A stretch of DNA of 64,000 bases from Lucinisca nassula (GCA_963580285.1 OY757011.1:156415245-156479244); one strand, 5' to 3'; counted from the first letter of the stretch, positions 12,335 to 23,511 are shown. The notes: a model not told the origin generated them from the letters alone. Translations and numbers: made by a program.

Positions 12335-13921
12335 TATAGCCCCGCTTTGAAAAAGTGGGGCTATATTGGATTTGCCATGTCCTTCTGTCATTCCGTGATT
12401 CCGTTAATTTGTGTTGGCTCCATAACTTTGTATCTGCTTAACATATTTTCATGAAACTTCACACAAATGTTAAACACCATAAGACAATGTGCAGAGCGAA
12501 GGAATTATAACTGTGGATTGCCTACTTTTGGAGTTATTGCCCTTTGAACATTTTCCGTAATTCCGTAATTCCGTAATTCCGTAATTCCGTGATTCCGTTA
12601 ATTTGTGTTGGCTCCATAACTTTGTATCTGCTTAACATATTTTCATGAAACTTCACACAAATGTTAAACACCATAAGACAATGTGCAGAGCGAAGGAATT
12701 ATAACTGTGGATTACCTACTTTTGGAGTTATTGCCCTTTGAACATTGAAAAATGGCAATTTTAATTGTGTCCGCTTCATAACTCGAAAACCGTTTAAGAT
12801 ATTTTTAGGAAACTTCACACAAATGTTAAGCACTATGAGACGATGTGCAGAGCGCAGGAACCATAACTCTGCATTGCTTATTTTTGGAGTTATTGCCCTT
12901 TAAACATTGAAAAATGGCAATTTTAACAGTGTCCGCTTCATAACTCGAAAACCGTTTGAGATAATTTCATGAAACTTCACACAAATGTTAAGCACTATGA
13001 GACAATGTGCAGAGCGCAAGAACCATAACTCTGGTTTTCGTATTTTCTGTGTGTCTGTCTGTGTCTGTTAACAATTTTCGTGTCCGCTCCATAACTTTAA
13101 AACCCATTCACATATTTTCATGAAACTTCACACAAACATTAAACACCATGAGATGGTGTGCAGAGTGCAGGAACCATAACTCTGGATTGCCTAATTTTTG
13201 AGTTATTTCCCTTTGAATATTGAAAAATATCAATTTTAGCCGTCTTTGCTCGATAACTCAAAAAACCGTTTGAGATAATTTTATGAAACTTCACACAAAT
13301 GTAAAGCACCATATTACGTGTGCAGAGCGCAGGAACCCAAACTCTGGATTGTCTACTTTTTCAGTTATAGGCTTTTGAATATTAAAAAATGGCAATTTTA
13401 ACTATGTCCGCTCCATAACCGTTTCTGATATTTTCATGAAACTTCAAATAAATGAAAAGCACCTTGAGATGATGTGCAGAGTGCAGGAACCATAACTCTG
13501 GTTTGCCTACTTTAGGAGTTATTGCCCTTTGAACATTTAAAAAGGCAATTTTGACTGTGTCGGCTCCATAACTCACAAACCATTTGAGATATTTTCATGA
13601 CACTTCACACAAGTGTAAAGCACCATGAGACAATGTGCAGAGCGCAGGAACCCTGACTCTGATTTGCCTACTTTAGGAGTTATTACCCTTTGAACATTGA
13701 AAAATGGAAGATGAAATTTAGTATAAACATGGACATTCTGGTAATGTATCATGCTCATTGAAATGAGGGACAAGGGCTCACAACTCTTAGAGTTTTTCCA
13801 GATAATGTAAAATTTTCAACAGTTATTTCTTGTTCATAACTGTTTTCTCTGCAGCTTAAATAACTTTCTTCTCTGACAGCGCTGAAGCGGGGCTATAGTC
13901 AGATCCTCTGACAGCTCTAGT
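12335..13921 (+). mobile_element. Satellite-bearing element, 'TATAGCCCCGC' family
   Basis: Starts TATAGCCCCGCTTTGAAAAAGTGGGGCTATA (a hairpin) and ends GCGGGGCTATAG..GACAGCTCTAGT, between T flanks (GATTAAT | TTGTCATTG). The interior has about nine units of 140-190 bp built on TTTCATGAAACTTCACACAA, GTGCAGAGCGCAGGAACCAT and GGAGTTATTGCCCTTTGAAC. 12540-12600 carries ATTCCGTA repeats. Noncoding. Confidence 0.8.
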
Positions 13922-14365
13922 TTGTCATTGTTCTGTTTATCTGTGACAGTTGTATTATGGCTTTAGTTTCCAATAAGCTCTCTGGATTTTTTCAGTTGCC
14001 ATGGTGACTGTAATTTCTATGCAAGTGTTACGTGATAACAGAAGAAAATTGTTTTCTTAAAGAAACCTGAATAATATGAGATGCAAGAAGAGATCTGAAA
14101 TACATGTACTGTTGAATGGATTATCAGCAATATGGTAAGCATTGCTATATACATGTACTTTGGTTCAGCAACTTAACTTCATATTTATCACTAAAAGTGC
14201 TACAGAAAATACTAGAGCAGAAGAGTATTTTTAGGTCATATAAACCTCTATGAATGTCAAAGGTCAAGGTCATTCAAATGTCTTTGGCCCCAGACCACTA
14301 TGAATGAATGTTCATCAACATTTAAAAGGACTTCATCTCTGAAAATGCTGGGCCAAGTCATTTTG

Positions 14366-14581
14366 ACCCATTTCAGACTGGAAACCCCTAAACAGGTAAC
14401 GTGGCAAACAGTGCAGGCCCAGATCAGAAGCCGCAGAACGCAGATCTGGGCCTCCACTGTTTGCTAATAGTTCAGTCATTTTCCAAATAAAATTTGATGA
14501 AAACACAACCTGACACCCCTAAATTTTGAAATGGACTCCTGCTATATATAAGGAGGAAGATTCCATTTGGTACAAAAAGGG
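14366..14581. mobile_element. TTAA-type MITE, family B
   Basis: GGAAACCCCTAAACAGGTAA, a palindromic core of the type GCAAACAGTGCAGGCCCAGATCAGA..., then AACACAACCTGACACCCCTA and TTCCATTTGGTACAAAAAGG, ending at TTAA 14582-14585. The left TTAA is mutated (TTGACC). Confidence 0.7.
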
Positions 14582-14924
14582 TTAATTTCATGCACAGCCT
14601 CCAGGCTAAGAAGAAGAAAAATTTTATTTCACTTGACTTAGATACCTGCAGTGACATATGTGGTACGAACCTGAAGAAATTTTTTTTCTCCAGTTCAGCT
14701 GGGCCAGTTGCTGGGGGTCTGACCGTGTTTCAAGTACACAATCCACCAGATAACACAGCTCTCAGAAACACAGGATTCTGCTTATTTTACACCAACTTTT
14801 TCCATTGTGTGCGCAAAAATTTACTATTGGCAATTCTCAGGTATACATGTTTTTATCACTTTTGGAAACATGGCTATACAAATACATTGTAAAGTTCACC
14901 CCCAAGAAAACGAAAATTTCAGTA

Positions 14925-14966
14925 AAATGCGCTGAAGCGGGGATATAGCCGTCAGACAGTCCTAGT
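14925..14966 (+). mobile_element. Detached 3' end of a 'TATAGCCCCGC' element
   Basis: GCGCTGAAGCGGGGATATAG..CAGTCCTAGT matches the end at 13880-13921. No matching 5' half is visible between 13922 and 14925. Confidence 0.6.
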
Positions 14967-15046
14967 TTAAACTGTCTAACATAAAGGCTATTTATTTATA
15001 GCGCAAAGGCTTTTTAGCTCACCGTCACATAGGCGCAAAGGCTTTT

Positions 15047-16097
15047 TAGCTCACCGTCACGTAGTGACGAGGTAAGCTTTTGGGATCACTTTTTGTCCAT
15101 CGTCAGTGCGTCCGTTTGTCCGTGCGTTAACAATTTCTTCAAACGAAATCTCCTCCTAAATCACTGATCAGATTTTGACCAAACTTCACAGGAATGATCA
15201 TTAGGTGGTCCCCTTTCAAAGTTGTTCAAATGGTTCCAGTCCGTTGCACATCTAGGTCACAGGAGCCAAAAATATTTTTTTTTCACCGAAAATTTAAAAA
15301 TCTTTTATTCTCTGAAACCACAAGTCCCAGGTCTTTGATATTTGGTATGAAGCTTCATCTAATGGACCCCTACCAAGATTGTTCAAGCTATAGTGCTCGG
15401 GCCAAAAATGCCCCGCCCCAGGTCCCTTTGGTTTTACATAGGATTATATAGGGAAAATCTTTAAAAATCTTCTTCTCTGAAACTGCAAGGCCCATGTCTT
15501 TGATATTTGGTATGGAGCTTCATCTAGTGGACCTCTACCAAGATTGTTCAAATTATAGCCATCGGGCCACAAATGCCCCCATCCCGGAGCCCTTTGGTTT
15601 TACATAGACTTATATAGAGATAATCTTTGAAAATATTCGTCTCTGAAACAGCAAGGCCCAGGTCTTTGATATTTGGTGTGAAGCTTCATCTAGTGGACCC
15701 CTATCAAGATTGTTTTAATTATAGCCCTGAGGCTAAAAATGCCCCCGCCCCAGGGCCATTTGGATTTACATAGGCTTATGTAGGGAATATCTTAACCCCG
15801 CCCCAGGGCCATTTGGATTTACATAGGCTTATGTAGGGAATATCTTTAAAAAAATTTTCTCCTCTGAAACCGCAAGGCCCAGGTCTTGATATTTGGTGTG
15901 TAACTTCATCTAGTGGACCTTTGCCAAGTTTGTTCAAATTATAGCCTTTGTTGATATTTGGTATGAAGCTTCACCTTGTTAGACCTCCTTCAACTTTATG
16001 CACATTATAGTCCTTGGATCAATAATGGCCCTCCCCGGGGCCCACTTGTTACTCTATGGATGAGGTGGGCGATCCAGTGCCATCATGGCCCTCTTGT
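15047..16097 (+). mobile_element. 'GCTCACC-hairpin' satellite element (LTVT-type), copy 1
   Basis: The 5' hairpin pairs GCTCACC with GGT(A/G)AGC and inner GTCAC with GTGAC. It is followed by GTCCGT-rich sequence, a fixed leader (AAACTTCACAGGAATGATC, GTTGTTCAAATGGTTCC) and satellite units of about 165 bp. It ends at a hairpin tail before CTCTTGT. The first 30 bp is preceded by an extra partial copy (15001-15046). Unit phrases: CAAGGCCCAGGTCTTTGATA, GAAGCTTCATCTAGTGGACC, GGGCCCTTTGGTTTTACAT. Confidence 0.85.
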
Positions 16098-16867
16098 TAT
16101 ATTGGTACTGTCACATGTTAAATACACAGCAAGTATAGGAAAAAATGGCGGACATGCGAGGATGTGTATTGAATCCAATACACCTCGCAGGTAGAATAGA
16201 AAAAAAATGTGAACCTCTGCTTTTTAAACAGCCGTAACTGTTTAGTTCATCTGGCCCAAGGTCATGGTGAGCTTTTGTGACCATAAGATGTCTGACCTCG
16301 TCATTTGTCTTCACAGCTTTGGTCCAATCATGATCAAACTTGGTCAGAATGATCATCATGACAATATCTCAGTCAAGTTTGAGTATGGGTCATGAATATA
16401 GGTCATGTCTGATCAAAAAGTAGGTCATTAGGTCAAATAATAGAAAAACCCGGTTAACACTCTAGAAGCCACAGTTTTGGTTCAGTCATTATCAAACTTG
16501 CTCAGAATGATCATCTTGGCAATATCTCTGTCAGATTCAATATGGGTCATGTGGGGTTAAAAAGTTAGTCAAGTAGATCCAATCATAGAAAAACCTTGAT
16601 AACACTTATAGGCCACAGTTTTGGTCCAATCATCAAAAACCTTGCTCAGAATGATCATCTTGACAACATCTCTATCAAATTCGAATATGGATCTTGTCTT
16701 CTCAAAAAGTAGGTCAGTAAGTCAAATCATAGAAAACCTTATTAACATTCTAGAGGCCACAATTTTTGTCCAATCATCATCAGATTTGCTCAGAATTATC
16801 ATTTGAAAATATCTTGGTCAAGTTCGAATATACATGTAGGTCATGTCGGTTTAAAAAGTAAGTCAGT

Positions 16868-17106
16868 AGCTGAATCCGGCCCGCACACTAGTACTGGTAA
16901 ACCGCTTAGAGGATCTAAGCCTGTCCAGGAACCAGGATGCGAGGCGGACCGTCCATGCTAATAAACCCTATTGGTTTCATTGGGCGACAGGGCTTGAGAT
17001 GTCATTTCATCTCAATGTCGGGTAAAAGTCTCACAAAATTGGAAGCAACGTCTCCAAAATGAGCTTTACAGTGTTGACGGGGACGTTAAACCTCAAATCA
17101 AACAAA
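16868..17106 (+). mobile_element. SINE 3' portion with (CAAA)n tail
   Basis: AACCGCTTAGAGGATCTAAG, GACAGGGCTTGAGATGTCAT, ACAGTGTTGACGGGGACGTT, then TTAAACCTCAAATCAAACAA and a CAAA-rich tail. It provides the unoccupied TTAA (17086-17089) for the MITE inserted in its sister copy at 17609. Confidence 0.75.
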
Positions 17107-17394
17107 CAAAAACAAACAAATCATAGAAAAAAACTTGTGAACACTCTAGAGGTCACAGTTTTCGTCCAGTCATCATCAAACTTGCCAGAATGATCATCTT
17201 GACAATGTCTTGATGCCTTTCAAATATGGGTCATGTCGGGTCAAAAAATAGGTCAGTAGTTCAAACCATAGAAAAACCTTGTGAAAACTCTTGAGGCCAC
17301 AGTTCTGGTCCAATCATCATCAAACTTGCTCACCCCCATTCATCTGGGCTTGAAGAAATAGATGGACTGCATGATGTTTCCACCCAGAGCTGAA

Positions 17395-17820
17395 ACCAAC
17401 TGCAGATGAGTACTGTTAAACCGCTCAGAAGATCTAAGCCTGCCCAGGCAAAGTGTTGCGGGTCGGACCATCCATGCTTATAAACCTTATTGGTTCCATC
17501 AGGCGACAGGGCTTGAGAAGTCATTTCCTCTCAATGTCAGGTAAAAGTCCCACAAAATTGGAAGCAATGTCTTCAAAATGACCTATACAGTGTTGACGGG
17601 GACCTTAACCCTTGTCCTGCTGAGCCCGGATATGTCTTTTCTTTCAAACTATATAGATCCAGATCAGATGGCTTTTGAAGAAGCCATCTGATCAGGATCT
17701 TCAGTGTTTGCCATTCAGTTTATTAATTTGTTGCAATAATTTGCATCAAGTAATCTGATTGGTTGGTAATCAGTAGTGGGTGTGGCATATTTAAATATTC
17801 AGCAGGTTAAACCTCAAAAC
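17395..17820 (+). mobile_element. SINE 3' portion split by a TTAA MITE
   Basis: Same SINE as 16868-17106 (CCGCTCAGAAGATCTAAGCC, TGTTGACGGGGACC). It is interrupted at TTAA and continues after the MITE as ACCTCAAAACAAACAAAAAT. Confidence 0.8.
17609..17806. mobile_element. TTAA-flanked MITE, family A (filled site)
   Basis: Exactly 198 bp between TTAA 17605-17608 and TTAA 17807-17810 inside the SINE. Starts CCCTTGTCCTGCTGA and ends TTCAGCAGG; the core is a palindrome around GATCAGATGGCTT. TTAA target duplication and CCC-starting ends are typical of piggyBac-type elements. Confidence 0.88.
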
Positions 17821-18097
17821 AAACAAAAATCATCAAACTTGCTCAGAATAATCATCTTGACAATATCTCTGTCAAGTTCGAATATGGTATATGGCAGGTG
17901 AAAAAAGTAGGTCAGTAAGTCTGTTAAAAATATCTTGTGAACACTCTTGAGAGCACAGTTTTTGTCTGATCATCTTCAAACTTGCTCAGAATGACAATCA
18001 TGACAATATTGGGGTCAAGTTTGAATATGGGTCATGTCTGAAGAAGCCATCTGATTAGAAGATGGAGATTAACATGAAATATTTTCTGTGGCCATTT

Positions 18098-18222
18098 TCT
18101 TCCTTCCGTTGATTCAAGCAGGGCAGTTGTCAGTTTCTGGAGAAAGAATGTGAACTGTACGGGAAACCACTTAATTTATAAGCCTGCCCAGAGTGTAGCC
18201 AGGTTAACAAACTGGCACCATA
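18098..18222 (+). mobile_element. SINE body fragment
   Basis: TTCCGTTGATTCAAGCAGGG, CAGTTGTCAGTTTCTGGAGA and AAGCCTGCCCAG match the SINE at 27470-27725. Confidence 0.55.
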
Positions 18223-18235
18223 TGCCCTACTTTAA

Positions 18236-18437
18236 CCCTTCCTTATCTTGCTGAATATTCAGTTTAGCCACACCCATTTCTGACTTTGAACCAATCAGAT
18301 TACTTGATGTAATTTATTCTTACAAAGCCATAAACTTAATTTCAAACAGTGTAGATCCTGATCAGATGGCTTCTGAATCTGATCTGGATCTACACTGTTT
18401 TCAAAGCTAGGGGTTGTCGTGAACAGCATAATAAGAG
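18236..18437. mobile_element. TTAA-flanked MITE, family A
   Basis: TTAA at 18232-18235 and 18438-18441. Contains CCACACCCATTTCTGAC, CCAATCAGATTACTTGATG, GTAGATCCTGATCAGATGGC and the mirrored GATCTGGATCTACAC. Confidence 0.8.
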
Positions 18438-18540
18438 TTAAAAAGTACTCACTCCAAGCAGTCAAACAAACAAACAAACAATTATTGCTCATTGGAGTGC
18501 TAACAAACAGTTATGAAAAAAAAGTTGTTCTGCATATGTA

Positions 18541-18560
18541 TTTTTCTCTTTTGTCTCTAG
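18541..18560 (+). promoter_or_regulatory. Splice acceptor of a probable 5' UTR intron
   Basis: A 20-nt pyrimidine-rich run ending in AG, only 44 nt before the GGCX start codon. It implies the first coding exon is preceded by a noncoding exon; no promoter or first exon could be placed with confidence in 1-18540. Confidence 0.55.
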
Positions 18561-18604
18561 AAGGTGATCTGCTGATCTGTGGTAGAAAGTAAACCAGGGT
18601 GACC

Positions 18605-18803
18605 ATGGGTATCTCTGACAGAAGACAGAAACAGGATGTTACCCAGTCTAGGAATAGACACACAGAACCAGTCAATGATGTTGGTAAATTTGAGAGATTA
18701 TTTGGCTTCAAGACCTCCGATCTTTCCAGCTGGGAGTCTTTTTATAAGCTAATGTGTCGCCCATGTGACCCTGCTTTACTGGGCTGGACTAGAGTCAGCT
18801 TCA
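18605..18803 (+). CDS. GGCX: GGCX coding exon 1 (N-terminus, residues 1-66)
   Basis: Begins at the ATG at 18605 in a strong context (ACC before, G after); an in-frame TAA at 18590-18592 lies just upstream, so this is the natural start. The exon encodes 66 codons plus 1 nt. The first 28 or so residues are polar and not conserved. They are followed by a GGCX signature, FERLFGFKTSDLSSW, then the CRPCDPALLGWTRVSF segment leading into the first membrane helix (human NRPTDPASLAVFRFLFG). The donor GTAAGT starts at 18804. The sequence before the ATG ends a good pyrimidine tract with AG at 18559-18560, so the exon probably starts at 18561 with 44 nt of 5' UTR, spliced from an upstream noncoding exon that I cannot place. 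Confidence 0.93.
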
Positions 18804-18882
18804 GTAAGTAGACTTCATACAGCATAATTTAATGTTTCTAGAACTATGGAAAATTGTAGACCAGATAACAAATACTTGTTTT

Positions 18883-20704
18883 TAGCTCACCGTCACGTAG
18901 TGACGAGGTGAGCTTTTGGGATCACTTTTTGTCCGTCGTCCGTGCGTCCGTCTGTCCGTAAACTTTTTCTTCAAACGACATCTCCTCCTAAACCACTGAG
19001 CGGATTTTGACCAAACTTCACAGGAATGATCCTTAGGTGGTCCCCTTTCAAAGTTGTTCAAATGGTTCCGGTCCGTTGCACATATGGGTCACAGGAGCCA
19101 AAAATAGATTTTTTTCACCGAAAACTTAAAAAATCTTCTTCTCTGAAACTGCAAGGCCCAGGTCTTTGATATTTGGTATGAAGCTTCATCTAGTGGACCC
19201 CTACCAAGATTGTTCAAATTATAGTGCTGGGGCCAAAAATGCCCCCACCCCGGGGCCCTTTGGTTTTACATGGGCTTATATAGGAAAATCTTTAAAAATC
19301 TTCTTCTCTGAAACTGCAAGGCCCAGGTCTTTGATATTTGGTATGAATCTTTATCTTGTGGACCCCTACCAAGATTGTTCAAATTATAGTGCTTGGGCCA
19401 AAGATGCCCCCGCCCCGGGGCCCTTTGGTTTTACATAGGCTTATATAGGGAAAATCTTTAAAAATCTTCTTCTCTGAAACCGCAAGGCCCAGGTCTTTGA
19501 TATTTGGTATGAAGCTTCATCTAGTGGACCCCTACCAAGATTGTTCAAATCAAAGTGCTGGGGCCAAAAATGCCCCCTTCCTGGGGCCCTTTGGTTTTAC
19601 ATGGGCTTATATAGGGAAAATCTTTAAAAATCTTCTTCTCTGAAACTGCAAGGCCCAGGTCTTTGATATTTGGTATGAATCTTCATCTGGTGGACCCCTA
19701 CCAAGATTGTTCAAATTATAGTGCTGGGGCCAAAGATGCCCCCGCCCCGGGGCCCTTTGGTTTTAAATAGGCTTATATAGGGAAAATCTTTAAAAATCTT
19801 CTTCTCTGCAACTGCAAGGCCCAGGTCTTTGATATTTGGTATGAAGCTTCATCTAGTGGACCCCTACCAAGATTGTTCAAATTATAGTGCTGGGGCCAAA
19901 AATGCCCCAGCCCCAGGGCCCTTTGGTTTTACATGGGCTTATATTGGGAAAATCTTTAAAAAATCTTCTTCTCTGAAACTGCAGGGCCCAGGTCTTTGCT
20001 ATTTGGTATGAAGCTTCATCTAGTGGACCCCTCAAAGACTGTTCATATTATAGTGCTGCGGCCAAAAATGTTCCCGCCCCGGGGCCCTTTGGTTTTACAT
20101 AGGCTTATATAGAGAAAATCTTTAAAAATCTTCTTTTCTGAAACTGCAAGGCCCAGGTCTTTGATATTTGGTATGAAGTTTAATCTTGTGGAGCTCTATC
20201 AAGATTGTTCAAATTATAGCCCTGAGGCCAAAATTGCCCCCGCTCCTGGGCCCTTTGGTTTTTCATAGACTTATATAGGGAAAATCTTGAAAAATCTTCT
20301 ACTCTGAAACCACAAGGCCTAGGTCTTTGACATTTGGTATGAAGCTTCAGCTAGTGGACCTCTACCAAGATTGTTCAAATTATAGCCCTGGGGCCACAAT
20401 GCCCCCGCCCCAGGGCCCTTTGGTTTTACATAGACTTATAATAGAGATAATCTTTGAAAATCTTCTTCGCTGAAACAACAAGGCCCAGGTCTTTGATATT
20501 TTGTTGTAGCTTCATCTAGTGGACCTTTGCCAACATTGTTCAAATTATAGTCTTTTGTTGATATTTGGTATGTAGCTTCACCTTTTTAGACCTCCCTCAA
20601 CATTATGCACATTATAACCCTGGGGTCAATAATGGCCCTCCCCGGGGCCCACTTGTTACTCTATGGATCAGGTGAGCGATCCAGGGCCATCATGGTCCTC
20701 TTGT
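18883..20704 (+). mobile_element. 'GCTCACC-hairpin' satellite element, copy 2 (GGCX intron 1)
   Basis: Complete: 5' hairpin after TTTT, GTCCGTCGTCCGTGCGTCC, the fixed leader, about nine units of 165 bp, then a 3' tail (GGTGAGCGATCCAGGGCCA, hairpin, CCTCTTGT). It lies 80 bp after the exon-1 donor, in the sense orientation. Confidence 0.88.
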
Positions 20705-21009
20705 CTTATTATTCAGAGAAAAAGTCTTGAATCATCTGCCCATGAAATGTCAAGCCTATTTTTCTCTGTACAATAGAACAGATACTTTAAAAAGTTATGA
20801 TTTAGCACCTGAAGGGTTAAACAGACATTACTGTAAAAATCATGACAATTCAGACATCTTGAGGACTTGTTGTAATTCTCCTAACATTTTAACAAATTTG
20901 TTTTATGATCCAGCAATTTGTATTGGAGTTTTACGGCCCAGTCAACACTATTTAGGTCATTTTTGAGTCGGTCAGTTTACCTATCAACACTTTCCTGGGC
21001 AGGCTTATA
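20705..21009. other. Intron 1 sequence, nothing assigned
   Basis: Unique-looking AT-rich sequence. A 79-codon open frame at 20727-20966 has no recognisable domain or splice support. Confidence 0.3.
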
Positions 21010-21216
21010 CGTAAGCAGTTAACCAGTACAGTGCACATTCTTTCGCCAGAAACTGACAACTGCCCTTCTTGAATCAGCGGAAGGGAGAGAATGACCGTAG
21101 AAAAGATTTCATGATCAATCTCCACGAAAGAATGTTGCCGACCCCGCCGGGAGTCGAACCCGCGTCCTCCTGATCACCAGTCAGACGCGCATCCGACTGA
21201 GCCACTGAGGCCGGCT
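21010..21216 (-). mobile_element. tRNA-derived SINE
   Basis: On the minus strand the head reads GGCCTCAGTGGCTCAGTCGG, then GGTTCGACTCCCGGC (B box). A body containing CTGATTCAAGAAGGGCAG follows. It looks like a tRNA-related head rather than a functional tRNA. Confidence 0.7.
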
Positions 21217-21330
21217 TTATGATCCAGCAAGTAGTCCAAAAAGTGCAGATGGAATGGCAAACAGTGTAGATCCTGATCAGACCGCAGGAGCAGTCAGATC
21301 TGGGTCTGCACTGCTTGCTTAGTCCTGTCT
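21217..21330. repeat. Palindromic MITE core fragment
   Basis: ATGGCAAACAGTGTAGATCC with a pairing TGGGTCTGCACTGCTTGC arm around CTGATCAGACCGCAGG; no TTAA flanks are visible. Confidence 0.55.
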
Positions 21331-21481
21331 GTCCCATGTATCATTATGGTAGTTTTTTTTTTTGTCTGTATTTGATTTTTGTCAAATTGATTAATGAATA
21401 GTATAAAATAAATATAACCTTTCATTGCATTTGTTTGTCAAGAACTTGACAAAGTAATCCCAGAATGTTACTATTTTTTAA

Positions 21482-21726
21482 CCCTTAAGATGCTGAGAAG
21501 AACTACATCTGAAAATGTTGTCTACTTATGTCGTCTGCTGAATCTTCTTGCAAACTTTCCAGGAATATTTATTCATACAGGCAAATAATGTGGACCAAGA
21601 TCAGACTGCTCCTAGAGGAGCAGTCTGATCTGGGTCCATGGGTCCATACTGTTTTCAAAAATGACTTTTAAAGTAACTGGCAGACGACAAAGCAGAGGAC
21701 AATTGTCGTGAGTGGTATCTTATGGG
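21482..21726. mobile_element. TTAA-flanked MITE, family C
   Basis: TTAA at 21478-21481 and 21727-21730. The core is the palindrome CAGACTGCTCC..GGAGCAGTCTG. Internal GTCGTCTGCTGAAT on the left and CAGACGACAAAGCAGA on the right form a second stem. Confidence 0.75.
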
Positions 21727-21870
21727 TTAAGGTGAGTCAATACATCATGTTGACGAGTCTTTGACTAAATGAGGCTGTATTAACGAGTACATACAATGTT
21801 GGAACAGAAATAAGGAAAATATTGGCATGAAAAATCACATCTAGTTCTTTTGATAAAAAGGCACCATTAA

Positions 21871-22092
21871 CCCATTTTTGTACTGGAAACCCCCCTAAAT
21901 GGGTACCCTGGCAAACAGTGCAGGCCCAGATCAGACGCTGCAGAACGTAGCATCTGATCAGGGCCACCACTGTTTGCTAAAAGTTCAGCCATTTTCCAAA
22001 TAAATTTTGATGAAAACACAACCTGACATCCTTAAATTTTGAAGTGGATTCCTGCTATATATAATGAGGAAGATTCCATTTGGTAGAAAGGG
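21871..22092. mobile_element. TTAA-flanked MITE, family B
   Basis: TTAA at 21867-21870 and 22093-22096. CCCATTTTTGTACTGGAAAC at the left, the GCAGGCCCAGATCAGACGC core, and TTCCATTTGGTAGAAAGGG at the right. Confidence 0.8.
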
Positions 22093-22315
22093 TTAAGGGG
22101 GATTGAATATATCTGGCATGTTTGCCACCATTTTTATGGAAAAGAACTTTTGTGACTGTCTGTTTGCTGTCTTGCAACTTTAAATACTCTCAAAAAGGGT
22201 CCGAACTAAAAGGAAAATGTTGACTCTCAAGGAGCATTTTGCTTTCTTTAAAAGTGGCTCCTAAAGTCAGATATTTTAGAAAGAGTTGCCAACCCTGAAG
22301 CTGAACCACTTTCAG

Positions 22316-22885
22316 TGTGGCTGGTTGTATCCCCTTACATTTGGGCTATATCCCCTTGAATTGAACTGTATCCCCTTGCATTGGGGCTGGTTGTACCACT
22401 TTAAATAAGGGCTGGTTGTACCCCCTTACAATAGGGCTGTATTTCCTTAAATTGAACTGTACCTCCTTGAATTGGGGCTGGTTGTACCCCTTTAAATTAG
22501 GGCTGGATTGTACCCCTTGCATTGGGGCCAAATCTAGTTAGATTGAAGTGTACTCCCTTAGATAAGGCTGGTACCCCTTTAAATTTGAGCTGGTTGTATC
22601 CCTTCAAAATTGGGCTGGTTGCAGTCCCTAAATAGGGCTATATCCCCTTTAATTGAATTGTACCCCTTAAATTTGGGCTGGTTGTACCCCATTAAATTAG
22701 GGCAGGTTGTACCCCTAAATTGGGCTTTATCCCCTGAAATTGAAGTGCCCCCCCCCCCCCCTTAAATTGGGACTGGTTGTACCCCTTCCAATTAGGGCTA
22801 GTTGAACCCCTTCAATTTAGACTACATCCCCTTAAATTGAAATGTACCCCTGTAAATTGTGGCTGTTTGTACCCCTTCACCTCAC
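22316..22885. repeat. Minisatellite of 30-36 bp units, C-rich
   Basis: About 17 imperfect units built on GGGCTGGTTGTACCCCTTAA and ATTGAACTGTACCCCTT, with a homopolymer C run at 22747-22760. Its minus-strand reading frame is a repeat artefact. Confidence 0.85.
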
Positions 22886-22974
22886 ATTCGATATCTTTTC
22901 TTTCTTTCTGTGGGAGATGACATAAAAGGGTTGACATGTTGTTAAACCATCCTTACCTGACAACCTGTAAAAGA

Positions 22975-23080
22975 GACCGGCAAACAGTGCAGACCCATGT
23001 CTGATGCAGCATAATGAGGCTTCTGATCAGACTGCTCCTTTAGAAGCACAGTCTGATCCAGGTCTGTACTGTTTGCTTAG
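22975..23080. repeat. Palindromic MITE core, family C-like
   Basis: GGCAAACAGTGCAGACCCAT and the mirrored CCAGGTCTGTACTGTTTGC flank CTGATCAGACTGCTCC. It lies just before the exon-2 acceptor. Confidence 0.6.
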
Positions 23081-23152
23081 GCCTGTCTGTCTCTATACTT
23101 AGGATCATTGCAGTATTTCACTTCGAACAAGTTCTTGATTTTCATTTCTTAG

Positions 23153-23308
23153 GTTTCCTGATGCTGTTGGACATCTGGCAGGAGAGGGGTTGGGGTGATC
23201 TGGTGGAACTGTTTGGTGATGAGGAGGAATGTAGGTTCCCACTGTTTGACTTCCTCAAGCCATTGCCACTGGAGTGGATGTATGTTGTATACCTCACCTT
23301 GTGTATAG
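23153..23308 (+). CDS. GGCX: GGCX coding exon 2 (residues 67-118)
   Basis: Acceptor TTTCATTTCTTAG ends at 23152 and donor GGTAATT starts at 23309; phase 1 in, phase 1 out. Encodes the rest of membrane segment 1 (FLMLLDIWQERG), a lumenal stretch, and DEEECRFPLFDFLKPLPLEW followed by the start of the next hydrophobic helix (MYVVYLTLCIG). The CRFPL..LKPLPL.WMY motif is diagnostic for the family. C93 matches human Cys99, which forms a disulfide with Cys450 in the human enzyme. If the intron were retained, translation would run on about 60 codons and end inside the palindromic MITE at 23414-23511. Confidence 0.95.
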
Positions 23309-23413
23309 GTAATTTCTGTTCTTATTCTACAATGAAATGTCATCTGAACAGTATCAGATATTTTCACTTGGCTGTTAAACTCCAAGCCAATAGCAAACTG
23401 ACTTCCCAGTTTA

Positions 23414-23511
23414 ACCCTTTAACCCTTATACCACACCCTACCTTTGCAAACAGTGAAGATCCAGATCAGATGGCTTCTGAAGAAGCCATCTGATCAGGAT
23501 CTACACTATTG
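23414..23511. mobile_element. MITE family A, truncated, 105 bp after the exon-2 donor
   Basis: TTAACCCTTTAACCC start, GCAAACAGTGAAGATCCAGA, the GATCAGATGGCTTC/GAAGCCATCTGATC palindrome, and an end near ACACTATTGATC. Confidence 0.7.

Larger units (their letters stand above)
16315..18040 (+). repeat. Tandem array of about 145-bp units interrupted by SINEs
   Basis: Units contain CCAATCATCATCAAACTTGC, CAGAATGATCATCTTGACAA and ATAGAAAAACCTTGTGAACA, starting near 16320, 16480, 16620, 16760, 17155, 17310, 17830 and 17970. SINE fragments break the array at 16868-17106 and 17395-17820. Confidence 0.75.

Noticed and set aside
19166..19438. Recurrent frames reading ..FGMKLHLVDPYQDCSNYS.. as a conserved protein family
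   Set aside because: They are the satellite unit read in one frame; units carry stops and indels and the reverse strand is equally open.
22346..22531. Repeat-protein gene on the minus strand
   Set aside because: It is a C-rich minisatellite; the frame is open only because units are near multiples of 3.
23161..23493. 110-codon frame starting in exon 2 as an independent gene
   Set aside because: It is GGCX exon 2 plus unspliced intron running into a MITE.
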